NCBI GenBank assembly: GCA_964653655.1
Contig: CAZZHG010000014.1
Coordinates: 3,011 to 67,010, forward strand
DNA from: CAZZHG01 sp964653655
GTDB lineage: Bacteria > Bdellovibrionota > FAC87 > UBA2466
Direction: 5' to 3'
DNA: 64,000 nt
The position numbers were made by a program, and so were the translations under genes. The notes under the pieces were generated by a model. The model did not search any database. It saw only the letters and a program-made list of their open reading frames with translations, and was not told where the DNA came from. The first letter of the stretch is position 1. The number at the start of each line of letters is the position of its first letter. Of the stretch, positions 43,243 to 51,167 are shown one piece after another.

Positions 43243-44328
43243 ATGAGAAGGGTCCTATTCCTGATGCTGGCTCTAGCTTCCATAATGGCCGTGGGCGAAA
43301 CCCCGCAGGCCCGCCGTTTTGAGAAGCCTTTCTCCGCTCTGGAATCGATGTTCGCCTCCAACGATCCGGTCGAGGTGGTCGAAGCTCTCGCCAAAGCCGG
43401 GCGCGGCCCCTTGTTCCAGGTGGAAGGTCTCGCGCGCCTCTATCAAGCCCAACACCCTCCGAAGCTGGGCGTTTTGCGGGAACAATCGAAGTGGCTCGAG
43501 GACCGCGTCGGAAAGCTCGTCGATTTGGGCCTTCACATTCAGTTCGCGAAAGACGTCGGAGCCCCTCTGCAAACGATCGAGGTTCTGGAAAGGGAGCGGA
43601 GGGAATTCCGGGACAAGCTAGCGCGTAAGCTCGAAAAGAAGGGTTGGGTCGGCGACGAGAGCTCGATCATCGCGAGCTGGCGGCAGACCCTCCAGTCGCT
43701 TTCCTGGGCCGAAAACGATCGTGAGTTCGTACTCGATAGACTCATCGAGCTCACCGACGAGCTTCGCAAGGAAAAGTGGGACATCCGCGAGCTCCAAACC
43801 GGCCTCCACGATTTTCGCCGCCGCGTGCGCTGGCTCCTGATTTACGTGCAGGCCCTCGGCAACTTCGTGAGCTTCGACGGACGCCCGCTTCCGGCCTATG
43901 CCGAAATTCTGCAAGATCCGGTCGCGGAGGGAAAATTCGGCCAGCTTCCCGAGGGAAAGCGCGTGAAGTTCCCGGTTCTCATTCCGCGCGAAGTCTATCT
44001 GGAGCTGACGAAAGCGGTCGATCGCCTCGGAATGGCGAAAGACATGGGAGAAGCGAAGTACGAATGGCTGAAGCACGCCCTATATAAGAGCGGCGCCGCC
44101 GACTCGAAAAAATCGGCCGAGAAAATGGCCTCCCAAATGATCAAGGAGCACAAGGACTACGTGCCCATCTTCAAAACGGCCGAGAGCGTCTACGAACACG
44201 TCCGCGAGGAAGACAAACGGATCAAAGACAAGGAGGCCCAGGGACTCCTCCTCGCCCTCAAATATCGCCTTCAGGAACAGATTGATTGGACGATCGCCGA
44301 TTGCCGCCGCGCCATGCGCAGCCTCTAG
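43243..44328 (+). CDS. Secreted helical protein with a CHAD-like segment
   Basis: 361 residues. Signal peptide (RVLFLMLALASIMAVG). The mature protein is helical and charged. Around residue 185-207 the segment LQTGLHDFRRRVRWLLIYVQAL resembles the conserved His helix of CHAD domains (compare KVHECRVGTRRARMSLWW in the gene at 26870). A second matching helix was not found, so the assignment is tentative. If correct, it would be a periplasmic phosphate- or polyphosphate-binding protein. A 98-base leader with several short inverted repeats precedes it. Confidence 0.6.
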   Translation: MRRVLFLMLALASIMAVGETPQARRFEKPFSALESMFASNDPVEVVEALAKAGRGPLFQVEGLARLYQAQHPPKLGVLREQSKWLEDRVGKLVDLGLHIQFAKDVGAPLQTIEVLERERREFRDKLARKLEKKGWVGDESSIIASWRQTLQSLSWAENDREFVLDRLIELTDELRKEKWDIRELQTGLHDFRRRVRWLLIYVQALGNFVSFDGRPLPAYAEILQDPVAEGKFGQLPEGKRVKFPVLIPREVYLELTKAVDRLGMAKDMGEAKYEWLKHALYKSGAADSKKSAEKMASQMIKEHKDYVPIFKTAESVYEHVREEDKRIKDKEAQGLLLALKYRLQEQIDWTIADCRRAMRSL

Positions 44329-44377
44329 ACAGACGAATCCCCCGCTTAATTCTCGAGGAAAGATTTCGCCGGAAAAC

Positions 44378-44581
44378 TTACGATCCCGGAGCGCCTTCGG
44401 CCGGAGCCGGAGCGGTTTCGGAACCAGGAGCCGGAGCCGCCGCGGGAGCGCCACCTTCCGGGTTCGGAGCCTGAACGGCCTGATCGGGGGTGGTGTTCGG
44501 GGCCGCCTCGTCCTTCTTCGTGCAAGCGAAGAAACCGAGGGACAGACAGCCGACGATGGCTACGGTCAAAAAGCGTTTCAT
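44378..44581 (-). CDS. Small Ala/Pro-rich lipoprotein
   Basis: 67 residues: KRFLTVAIVGCLSLGFFAC gives a lipobox-like end with Cys20, followed by a charged KKDEA and a Pro/Ala/Glu-rich tail without structure. Small abundant lipoproteins of this type often serve as spacers. The lipobox is not ideal at position -3 (Phe). Confidence 0.65.
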   Translation of the reverse strand: MKRFLTVAIVGCLSLGFFACTKKDEAAPNTTPDQAVQAPNPEGGAPAAAPAPGSETAPAPAEGAPGS

Positions 44582-44634
44582 TCAGAGCTCCATTAGATGC
44601 GACCTTACTCAGGTCCAGTTTCAGCTTGAGGCAG

Positions 44635-44664
44635 ACTGTACCCGGGCCTTCTCGGGATTATCAA
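44635..44664 (-). promoter_or_regulatory. Possible promoter of the small lipoprotein gene
   Basis: On the minus strand TTGATA (44664-44659), 18-base spacer, TACAGT (44640-44635). The start site would lie about 47 bases upstream of the ATG at 44581. Confidence 0.4.
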
Positions 44665-44671
44665 CGGGTTT

Positions 44672-45655
44672 TTAACGGGATAGGCCTTCAAAAGCTTTGC
44701 GGAATCTACCGACGATGTCTCCCACGGATTCCACCCGCTCTACCCCGGCCACGCTCTTGCCAGCCTGCCAGTAGTCCTTCGTCGAAAAGCCCCGGTGGAC
44801 GGAACGTTTCATGCTCCAGAGGGCGTGGAGGTTGTAATAGAGCCTCATCCACTCCTTCGTTTGGCGGTGCTTAAGCAGAAACCGGGCGATGGGGCCCGCT
44901 TTCGTGCCGACTCTATCCACGTAAGGAGTTCGAATGACGGCGAGCGGAATGCCGGTGACCCGTTCGGTGTGGACGATGTCGTTTTCCTCGGCCCCCACGA
45001 TGGCGTCTTTGTAATCCTGATGCGACCGGCATTCTTCGGTCGCGATGAAGCGGGTTCCCATCTGAACGCCGGTGTAGCCAAGCTGGATCATTCGGGCGAA
45101 CGACTGTTCGTCTCCGACGCCGCCGGCGCAAATGAGCGGCAGACCCAAGTCTTTTAACTCCGCGATGAGCTCCTCGGGCGATTTCCGTCCGGCATGGCCG
45201 CCGGCCCGGTTGTTCACACATATCAGGCCGTCGACCCCGCCCTCTTTCGCTTTCAAGGCCCACTTGCGCTCGGTCACGTCGTGAAAAAGAATCCCGCCCG
45301 CCGCGTGAACCTGCGCGGCCGCTTCCTTGGGATTTCCGAGGGCCGTGACGAAAAAGCGGCAACCTTCCTCGAGCGAGATGTCGATCCACTTGCGCATGCG
45401 GTCTTCGTAAACGCGCGAAGTCTTTTCCAGGATGACGTTCATGCCCCAAGGACGCTTGGTGAGGGACTTGATCTTACGCACGCCTTCGCGGAAATCCCGG
45501 CCCCATACATAAGCGAGTGAAATCGGCTGGACGATTCCGATGCCGCCCGCCTCACTCACCGCCGCGACGAGTTCCGGGTTACTGCAGGGATACATCGCCC
45601 CGCAGATGAGGGGCACTTCGATACCCACTTTATCGACGAGAAAATTACCCTTCAC
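44672..45655 (-). CDS. Nitronate monooxygenase / 2-nitropropane dioxygenase family protein
   Basis: 327 residues of an FMN TIM-barrel: VPLICGAMYPCSNPELVAAVSEAGGIGIV, GVDGLICVNNRAGGHAG, LPLICAGGVGDEQSFARMIQLGYTGVQMGTRFIATEEC. These are the flavin-binding and active-site segments of the family, whose members oxidise alkyl nitronates or reduce enoyl groups (FabK-like). Its start overlaps the stop of the DUF4442 gene by 4 bases, so it is the third gene of a coupled operon with thioesterase and GIY-YIG genes. The link to lipid metabolism is an inference. Confidence 0.88.
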   Translation of the reverse strand: MKGNFLVDKVGIEVPLICGAMYPCSNPELVAAVSEAGGIGIVQPISLAYVWGRDFREGVRKIKSLTKRPWGMNVILEKTSRVYEDRMRKWIDISLEEGCRFFVTALGNPKEAAAQVHAAGGILFHDVTERKWALKAKEGGVDGLICVNNRAGGHAGRKSPEELIAELKDLGLPLICAGGVGDEQSFARMIQLGYTGVQMGTRFIATEECRSHQDYKDAIVGAEENDIVHTERVTGIPLAVIRTPYVDRVGTKAGPIARFLLKHRQTKEWMRLYYNLHALWSMKRSVHRGFSTKDYWQAGKSVAGVERVESVGDIVGRFRKAFEGLSR

Positions 45656-46107
45656 GCGTTCTTTCTATCGAGGGTCCAGTGGGCTTTCGCCCGGCAGACG
45701 ACCGCGCCTTCGCTGTCTTTGACTTCCACCGGCACGATGAATTCCGTGCGGCCTTTGATCTCGGGGATCTTCGTGCGGCACTCGGCGAGAAGCCTTCCGC
45801 GGGCCTTTTTCACGAACTCGATCTCGAACTTGGTGACGATGCCGCGCTCTTCTTCCTTGAGCCCCGAAATGAGGGAAAGGCCCGAGCTCATCTCCGCGAG
45901 GTTCATAAGCGCCACCGCGTGGATGGACTTGAGATGGTTTCGCACGGACGGCTTGTCCCGCAGAAACACCCGGCAATGCCCGGGCTCTAAATGATCGATA
46001 TAGGCGCCGATGGATCCCGAATAAGGCGCAAACCTGCCGACGGCTCGGCTGAAGAGATGTTTTCCTCCGGGAAGCGGCGAGAGCCGGTTCCACCATTGCA
46101 TGATCAT
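45652..46107 (-). CDS. DUF4442 hotdog-fold thioesterase-like protein
   Basis: 151 residues. YSGSIGAYIDHLEPGHCRVFLRDKPSVRNHLKSIHAVALMNLAEMSSGLSLISG is the hotdog helix and dimer strand of the DUF4442/PaaI-like family (NHLKSIHAVALMNLAE with the usual Asn-His and Glu). Probably acts on acyl-CoA. It overlaps its neighbours on both sides by 4 bases (ATGA), a strictly coupled order: nuclease, thioesterase, nitronate monooxygenase. Confidence 0.85.
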   Translation of the reverse strand: MIMQWWNRLSPLPGGKHLFSRAVGRFAPYSGSIGAYIDHLEPGHCRVFLRDKPSVRNHLKSIHAVALMNLAEMSSGLSLISGLKEEERGIVTKFEIEFVKKARGRLLAECRTKIPEIKGRTEFIVPVEVKDSEGAVVCRAKAHWTLDRKNA

Positions 46108-46931
46108 CGTTTGACTCCTTCGCGGTACTCCAAAAACAGCGGGTCTCGGTGGCGCTGGGGAACCGGATACCCCGAATAACCGGTCGCTTCAATGGCCAAA
46201 GCCAGCTCAGTCGCTTCCTCGTCGAAAAACCGCTTGAGCGCCTCCAGATCCTCCTGGATGTCGTCTCGTTTGGCCCGGGCCGCGGAGCTATCGAGGAGCT
46301 TGAACGCCAACCCTTCGAGCGCTTCCCGGGATCTCCCGCGGAAAAACTCTTCCCAATGCACCGGCCACAGTTCGGGAAGCCGGCGGAAACCGAAGAGGTA
46401 GGAGCCCTTTTTCCCCTTGCCGAGTGTCTCGCACTGGCCCCGCGACAGCGGAGTCCCCACGAACTTCAAAAGGCGCATAAGGGAAAAGAAAGCTTCCCCC
46501 GCGACGTAACGGGAGCGGAAGGCCCCGTGAAAACGGAACGCGGCAAACTCTTCGGGGCTGCGGGTGAAACAAAAGAATAGATCCTCACCCCGGGAGAAGA
46601 GCCCGACGAAGGGATAAAGAAAGGGAAAGGCGCCGGCGATGTTCTCCGACGGAGAAAGACTTTGGATGAGCCGGATTTCCTTGAGGGACGCCTCGAGCTC
46701 GTTCTCGCAGACTTCGAACTCCAGACGGGTGGCCTTGCCGACGATTCCTCGTGGCTTCTTATGCTTTTTCAGCCGGTTGGTGGTCCGATACTGCGAGAGC
46801 CGGCGGCGGAGATCCTTCGCCTTGCCGACGTATAGAAGCTTCCCCGACTCGTCGTAAAAGCGGTAAACGCCTGGCGAGCGCGGAACGGCCGCCAGAAACT
46901 CAGGACCGAATTTCCGATCGAACCGCTTCAA
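46104..46931 (-). CDS. GIY-YIG nuclease, UvrC/Cho-like
   Basis: 275 residues. The N-terminal PGVYRFYDESGKLLYVGKAKDLRRRLSQY (20-48) is the GIY-YIG motif with the metal-site Glu in NELEASLKEIRLIQSLSP. The C-terminal two thirds have no UvrB-binding or RNase H-like domain of UvrC; the size is close to Cho (second UvrC-like nuclease). DNA-damage incision is likely but not certain. First gene of the ATGA-coupled trio, 20 bases downstream of the small conserved protein gene. Confidence 0.85.
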   Translation of the reverse strand: MKRFDRKFGPEFLAAVPRSPGVYRFYDESGKLLYVGKAKDLRRRLSQYRTTNRLKKHKKPRGIVGKATRLEFEVCENELEASLKEIRLIQSLSPSENIAGAFPFLYPFVGLFSRGEDLFFCFTRSPEEFAAFRFHGAFRSRYVAGEAFFSLMRLLKFVGTPLSRGQCETLGKGKKGSYLFGFRRLPELWPVHWEEFFRGRSREALEGLAFKLLDSSAARAKRDDIQEDLEALKRFFDEEATELALAIEATGYSGYPVPQRHRDPLFLEYREGVKR

Positions 46932-46951
46932 ATTGGGTTTGGACCGAGACT

Positions 46952-47194
46952 TCAGCCCGTCTTGGATTTCAGCGCCGTATCGTTGGCTTTGATGAAGTTA
47001 CGGATCTCGTCGGTCATGTCGAGAAGCCGGCCCCATTGTTCCTTGTAGAGAGTGACGGGGAAACGGCCAAGACCGTAAACGGACAAGGCTCCCTTTTCAC
47101 TCACCTTCAGGCTCAGCCCTTTGGCGCTGGTTTTCTTGAGAGCCTGGTTCTCGGCCCGGAGACGTTCGAGTTCTGCCTGCATGTCTTCGCTCAT
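46952..47194 (-). CDS. Small conserved protein of unknown function (80 aa)
   Basis: Residues 1-22 form a short coiled coil (EDMQAELERLRAENQALKK); the rest (KGLSLKVSEKGALSVYGLGR, then FPVTLYKEQWGRLLDM) is a compact alpha/beta module I have seen as a conserved stand-alone domain in diverse bacteria, with no assigned function. Soluble, cytoplasmic. It sits 20 bases upstream of the GIY-YIG nuclease and may be co-transcribed. Confidence 0.75.
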   Translation of the reverse strand: MSEDMQAELERLRAENQALKKTSAKGLSLKVSEKGALSVYGLGRFPVTLYKEQWGRLLDMTDEIRNFIKANDTALKSKTG

Positions 47195-47250
47195 GTATCC
47201 CCCTAGACTAGGGCCTCAGTATAGCCGCCGAAACTCGGCAAGCAAGTGTT

Positions 47251-47778
47251 TCACTTCTTCAACTTGTCGCAACGGGCGAACAGCACGTGCCGGTGCCGCA
47301 CCTCGGTGAAGCCCATTTCCTCGGTAACCTTCTGTTGCTGACTCTCGATCTTGGGATCGTGAAACTCGAAAATCGCTCCGCAATCGAGACACACGATGTG
47401 ATCGTGGTGTTCCTCGTCGTACGGTTCGTAGACGACGGTACCGCCGGCGTCGACGAGGGTCTCCTTGAGGATCTGCGCGTCGCACAAAACCTTGATGTTG
47501 CGGTAAACGGTGGCGGCTCCGATTCCCGGGTACGCCTTCACTACTTCTTTCACTATTTCCTGGGCGCTGAAATGGCCCGTGGACGTCAAAATCTGTTTAG
47601 CGATCTTCCAGCGCTGGTCGCTGTACTTCAGCTTCGCCTTTTCGAGGTAGGCCCGGAGCTGATCGTGCCACCGATCGAGCTTGCGCTCACCGCCGGTCCT
47701 CATCGACACGGGCGCGGGGCGGCCGCACGGAAGCGCCTTCTGGGCGGGGCCCGACGTTGATTTCTTGGAGCTATTCAC
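47251..47778 (-). CDS. Fur family metal-responsive regulator
   Basis: 175 residues, about 30 longer than usual owing to an N-terminal Ser/Pro/Arg-rich extension. Winged helix (LKYSDQRWKIAKQILTSTGHFSAQEIVKEV, PGIGAATVYRNIKVL) and metal site (HHDHIVCLDCGAIFEFHDP with His-rich cluster). Only the first CxxC pair is complete; the C-terminal CDKLKK has a single Cys, so a structural zinc with four Cys, as in PerR, is not obvious. A shorter start at Met26 is possible. It may control iron or peroxide genes; no obvious target box was found nearby. Confidence 0.9.
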   Translation of the reverse strand: MNSSKKSTSGPAQKALPCGRPAPVSMRTGGERKLDRWHDQLRAYLEKAKLKYSDQRWKIAKQILTSTGHFSAQEIVKEVVKAYPGIGAATVYRNIKVLCDAQILKETLVDAGGTVVYEPYDEEHHDHIVCLDCGAIFEFHDPKIESQQQKVTEEMGFTEVRHRHVLFARCDKLKK

Positions 47779-47873
47779 CGCGCCACGATAATGAGGGACA
47801 TGCGTGAATTCAACAAAAGGAGCGGATCCTTCGGCAGACGCCTCAGGATAGTTTCGTGGAATTTGGAACGAAA

Positions 47874-48278
47874 CTACTTCTTAACCGCTTCACAGGTCCA
47901 GCTGGACCAGATGCGGGCGCCGTCGCGGCAGTTCTTGAGAAGGACGTTGTCGAAGATCTTCCAGTAGGTCTGGCGCTTCGTGCCCCGGACTTTGAGATCG
48001 CCGGTATCGAGGTAACCGCCGGAGGAACTTTTCACTTTGGCGCCGACGTAAGCGGTGAGCCGCTCGTTCTTCGCGCACACGTGACCGGCGACGGAAACAT
48101 CCGACAAACCGACGGCGTAGGACCAGCCCGTTTGCTCGCGATCCCGGTACACTTTCACTTTTCCGACGTGCACGCCGTCATATTTCTTATCAAAAGTAAA
48201 CGTGCACACCCGCTCCCAGCCGAACGCTGGATGCGCCGCGATAATCAGAGCAATCGTGAATGTCTTCAGTGAGTTCAT
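47874..48278 (-). CDS. Small secreted Cys-containing protein of unknown function
   Basis: 134 residues from the ATG at 48278, giving signal peptide KTFTIALIIAAHPAFG (cut before WERV). Four Cys (RVCTFT, GHVCAK, KNCRDG, WTCEAV) and a beta-rich basic mature part with many aromatic residues. No family recognised. The longer open frame lacks a signal peptide at its start. Confidence 0.65.
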   Translation of the reverse strand: MNSLKTFTIALIIAAHPAFGWERVCTFTFDKKYDGVHVGKVKVYRDREQTGWSYAVGLSDVSVAGHVCAKNERLTAYVGAKVKSSSGGYLDTGDLKVRGTKRQTYWKIFDNVLLKNCRDGARIWSSWTCEAVKK

Positions 48279-48306
48279 TTTTGACGCAGCTGCGCTAGCG
48301 TTCGGG

Positions 48307-48335
48307 ACCCTACAGAACTTGTCGCTCTGGGTCAA
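48307..48335 (-). promoter_or_regulatory. Weak promoter candidate for the Cys-containing secreted protein
   Basis: Minus strand TTGACC (48335-48330), 17-base spacer, TAGGGT (48312-48307), about 28 bases upstream of the start. The -10 has only half of the consensus. Confidence 0.3.
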
Positions 48336-48452
48336 GGCATTGCCTGAAAGTTGACGCTCGACGACTTGTATTGGTGACACGTGGCCGCCAATGTTTCGCA
48401 CCAGGGGTTACACTGTGCACTACATTCCAATCAGAATCAGGGGGTTACTGGT

Positions 48453-49244
48453 ATGAGAGCGCTAGTCGGCATGGCACTACTATCTACCGTTTCGGCGTGG
48501 GCGGCACCACGCACGATTTCTATCACCGAGGCCACTGACGCGGACGGCATCACGAACATTCTCCAGGAAGTGGAGACTCCGTCTACGGTCATGAACGCCT
48601 ATGAACGTTCCCAATGGGATGCTCCGCCCATCGGCAACGACATTCTGGATCCGATTCCTCGTCCCGACGATTTCAATCTTCCGCTTCCCATTCCCGGCCC
48701 CATCGGCGGGAACGAGACGCTGGTTCTGATCGAACAGATCGTGAACCTCGGCGAAAGAATCTGGAAGTTCGTCGCCGACAACAAGCCCGTCATCACCACC
48801 AAGCGCAACTACGCCAACGCTCTCCCGAAAGGTATCCGCACCTCGGAAGATCTCGATGGCTGGAGCGCGCTCCAGTACCGCAGCTACCGCATGTTCGGTA
48901 AGAACGGCTTCGGCGCTACCGTGTACGACACGACCTACACCTTGGTCCACCGGTTCCAGGGCAATTACGAAGGTCAGGGTCAGTACATCGAGAACGCCAC
49001 CGTCCTTCCCCACAAGGTGGAAGCTCTGTGGGGTTACACGGTCGAAATGGGCGTCGACAACGTCGGCGCGGTCAACGTGGGCAGCAAGACCGCTCCCGTC
49101 GGCGACCTGACCATGGAGATGTATTTCAAGGTTCAGACGATCATCAAAGCGAGCGAGTTCCGCTCGGTGTACGAGTTCCGCGGCGATCGCGCGGACGTCA
49201 CGACGATCCGCCAGGACAAGCAGCCCGGCTACATCGTCAACTGA
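48453..49244 (+). CDS. Secreted protein of unknown function (263 aa)
   Basis: ATG at 48453 follows AGGGGG and starts a signal peptide (RALVGMALLSTVSAWAA). The mature protein has a Pro-rich linker (PIPRPDDFNLPLPIPGPIGG), a hydrophobic helix (NETLVLIEQIVNLGERIWKF), then a beta-rich domain (RTSEDLDGWSALQYRSYRMF... VEALWGYTVEMGVDNVGAVN...). No family recognised. The strong terminator just downstream suggests a monocistronic, well-expressed gene. Confidence 0.7.
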   Translation: MRALVGMALLSTVSAWAAPRTISITEATDADGITNILQEVETPSTVMNAYERSQWDAPPIGNDILDPIPRPDDFNLPLPIPGPIGGNETLVLIEQIVNLGERIWKFVADNKPVITTKRNYANALPKGIRTSEDLDGWSALQYRSYRMFGKNGFGATVYDTTYTLVHRFQGNYEGQGQYIENATVLPHKVEALWGYTVEMGVDNVGAVNVGSKTAPVGDLTMEMYFKVQTIIKASEFRSVYEFRGDRADVTTIRQDKQPGYIVN

Positions 49245-49262
49245 TTCGTATAAGTTCGAAGA

Positions 49263-49293
49263 GGGGGGCGGCGAAAGCCGCTCCCCTTTTTTT
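49263..49293 (+). terminator. Rho-independent terminator of the 263-aa secreted protein gene
   Basis: Ten-pair stem (49263-49272 with 49277-49286, one G-T pair) around a GAAA tetraloop, followed by seven T (49287-49293). A textbook terminator 18 bases after the stop codon. Confidence 0.92.
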
Positions 49294-49310
49294 ATTTTCC
49301 GTATTTCAGT

Positions 49311-49378
49311 CATTCTCGATCGCATTCTCATTCACGCTCTTTCCCGACGGAAAAAAGCAAAGAATGAGAGCGAGAATG
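49311..49378. repeat. Long imperfect inverted repeat
   Basis: CATTCTCG (49311-49318) and TCTCATTC (49326-49333) pair with CGAGAATG (49371-49378) and GAATGAGA (49362-49369), with a bulge in the left arm; the centre contains TTTCC/GGAAA that can extend the stem. It lies between convergent genes and probably forms the 3' end of the DUF924 transcript on the minus strand. Confidence 0.55.
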
Positions 49379-49402
49379 GGTCTTAGAATGAGTGCTCGCC
49401 GC

Positions 49403-49993
49403 TTATTGCGGCTCGGCCAGGTACGCGATCTCGTCGGTGGTCGACTCGCGTCCTAGAACCGTGTTGCGTTTCGGGAAGCGGCCGAACCGCTCGATAACCT
49501 CGTGGTGCTCGATGGCGTGATTCAGCACTTCGTCGATGAAGTCCCAGTGCGCTTCGCTCACGTCCTGAGCGAGGCGGATGAAGAACTCCAGGCCCTTCTT
49601 CTGAACCTGAAGATCTTCCGCGTGCACCATGGGGAAGTAGAAGAACACTCTCTCGGGGGCGTCGAACGTACGATCCCAGCCGCGATCGATGCCGCGCAGG
49701 CAAAGACGAAGCGCCTGAGTGTCGTTCGAGAAAGCCTCGGCCGAGTTGCGGTAGATGTGCCGCGAAAACTGATCGTATAAAAGAATGAGCGCGAGGCAGC
49801 CTTCGGGGGAATCCTCCCAATCCTTCAGCTTTCCTTCACGGGCTCTGGAAAGAAGAGCGGCGAACTTGCTCTTGATGTCCGAGTCGGTGGACGAATCACC
49901 TTTGAACCAAAGACGGGTGCGATCTTCCGGAACCGCATCGCCCGTATTTCTGCTGCCGAACCAAAATTGTAATATTTCTTTAGGCTGTTCCAA
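49403..49993 (-). CDS. DUF924 family protein
   Basis: 196 residues, whole-length match to the DUF924 pattern: ILQFWFGS near the start, LWFKGD, DSPEGCLALILLYDQFSRHIYR, PERVFFYFPMVHAEDLQVQKKGLEFF and HHEVIERFGRFPKRNTVLGRESTTDE. The fold is a TPR-like all-helical bundle; function unknown. Stand-alone gene on the minus strand. Confidence 0.93.
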   Translation of the reverse strand: MEQPKEILQFWFGSRNTGDAVPEDRTRLWFKGDSSTDSDIKSKFAALLSRAREGKLKDWEDSPEGCLALILLYDQFSRHIYRNSAEAFSNDTQALRLCLRGIDRGWDRTFDAPERVFFYFPMVHAEDLQVQKKGLEFFIRLAQDVSEAHWDFIDEVLNHAIEHHEVIERFGRFPKRNTVLGRESTTDEIAYLAEPQ

Positions 49994-50103
49994 CAGTTAC
50001 TCCCAAGTTCTCGCCATCGTCCCTCATCCCACCCCGTGAGTAAACGGGAAAATCCCGAGTATTGATTTTCAATCCCCCGGAACTCCCATAGACTTTCCTA
50101 CCA

Positions 50104-50958
50104 GTGAGAACGACTCCACGCGAAACGACTTTCCAACTCGACTACGGCAAAGTGATGGGCCTCGAATGGGGGCCCCCGGACGGGCGTCCCGTGCTCGCCC
50201 TTCATGGCTGGCTGGACAACGCGAACTCCTTTTCCACCCTGGCCCCCCTGCTCCCCGAATGCCGGATAGTAGCCGTGGACCTACCCGGGCACGGAGCCTC
50301 GGATCACCGCCCCAAAGGGAACACTTACCACCTCGTGGATGGGGTGGCCGACGTACTCCAGATAGCCGATCAGCTGGGCTGGGCAAAGCCAAGCTGGCTC
50401 GGGCATTCCATGGGGGGCGCCATCGCGGTCCTGGCCGCCGGAGCCGTCCCGGAGAGATTCGAAAATCTGCTGCTTTTGGAATCCCTGGGTCCCATCGTGG
50501 ATGGGGCCGCCACCGCCCCCGACCGGCTGGCCGCCCATCTTAAGGATCGCCGGGAGCTGGCCGGCAAAAGACTCCCCGTCTACCCGGACATAACCGCCGC
50601 CGCCCGGGCCCGAAAAGTGGCCGGAGACATTTCCGAAGCCGGGGCCCGGCTACTGGCGGAACGAGGCACCCAGCCCACCGAAGGGGGGATCACCTGGAAA
50701 AGCGACCCACGCCTCAGGCTCAACTCCCCCGTCCGGATGACCGAGGAACAGGTTCTGGCCTACATCGGGCGCATCACCTGCCCGACTTTGGTGGTGGCCG
50801 CCGAAAACGGACTCGTTCCCCTTCGGTCGGTTCTTCACGCCCGCTTCGCGAAATTGAAAAAAGGCACCCTGGAATCGGTGGCCGGCGGGCACCATGTTCA
50901 CATGGACGCCCCCGAACGGGTCATCCCAAGCGTCCGAAAAATGCTCGGCCTGCCATGA
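50104..50958 (+). CDS. Alpha/beta hydrolase (serine hydrolase)
   Basis: 284 residues. GWLDNANSFSTLAPLL oxyanion region, VDLPGHGASDH, nucleophile Ser102 in GHSMGG, an acidic residue after VVAAENGLVP and the final His in GGHHVHMD. Resembles SERHL/epoxide-hydrolase-like serine hydrolases. Start codon is GTG at 50104. No signal peptide. The next gene overlaps its stop by 4 bases (ATGA). Confidence 0.9.
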   Translation: MRTTPRETTFQLDYGKVMGLEWGPPDGRPVLALHGWLDNANSFSTLAPLLPECRIVAVDLPGHGASDHRPKGNTYHLVDGVADVLQIADQLGWAKPSWLGHSMGGAIAVLAAGAVPERFENLLLLESLGPIVDGAATAPDRLAAHLKDRRELAGKRLPVYPDITAAARARKVAGDISEAGARLLAERGTQPTEGGITWKSDPRLRLNSPVRMTEEQVLAYIGRITCPTLVVAAENGLVPLRSVLHARFAKLKKGTLESVAGGHHVHMDAPERVIPSVRKMLGLP

Positions 50959-51167
50959 AGCTCGATCCCTTCACCCTCAAACGGCTCGCCCGTTTCGCCG
51001 AAACTTTCCGCGACAAGAAAGCGCAGCTCGCGACCCTCAAGGACTTCGAGGCCGAGGGGTTCGAAAAGGCCGTGGTCGACCAGGCGGTGAAGGATGGTTT
51101 TCTCGTCGAGCTTTACGTGACGATGACCACCGGCGCGGTCGTCAAAGGATACAAGAAGAAGGACTGA
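50955..51167 (+). CDS. Small basic protein of unknown function (70 aa)
   Basis: A helical, Lys-rich 70-residue protein (KLDPFTLKRLARFAETFRD, then DFEAEGFEKAVVDQAVKDG, ending VVKGYKKKD) that looks like a small winged-helix or helical module. ATG overlaps the stop of the hydrolase gene (ATGA), so translation is coupled. Its last 26 bases overlap the convergent tRNA-dihydrouridine synthase gene. No family recognised. Confidence 0.7.
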   Translation: MKLDPFTLKRLARFAETFRDKKAQLATLKDFEAEGFEKAVVDQAVKDGFLVELYVTMTTGAVVKGYKKKD

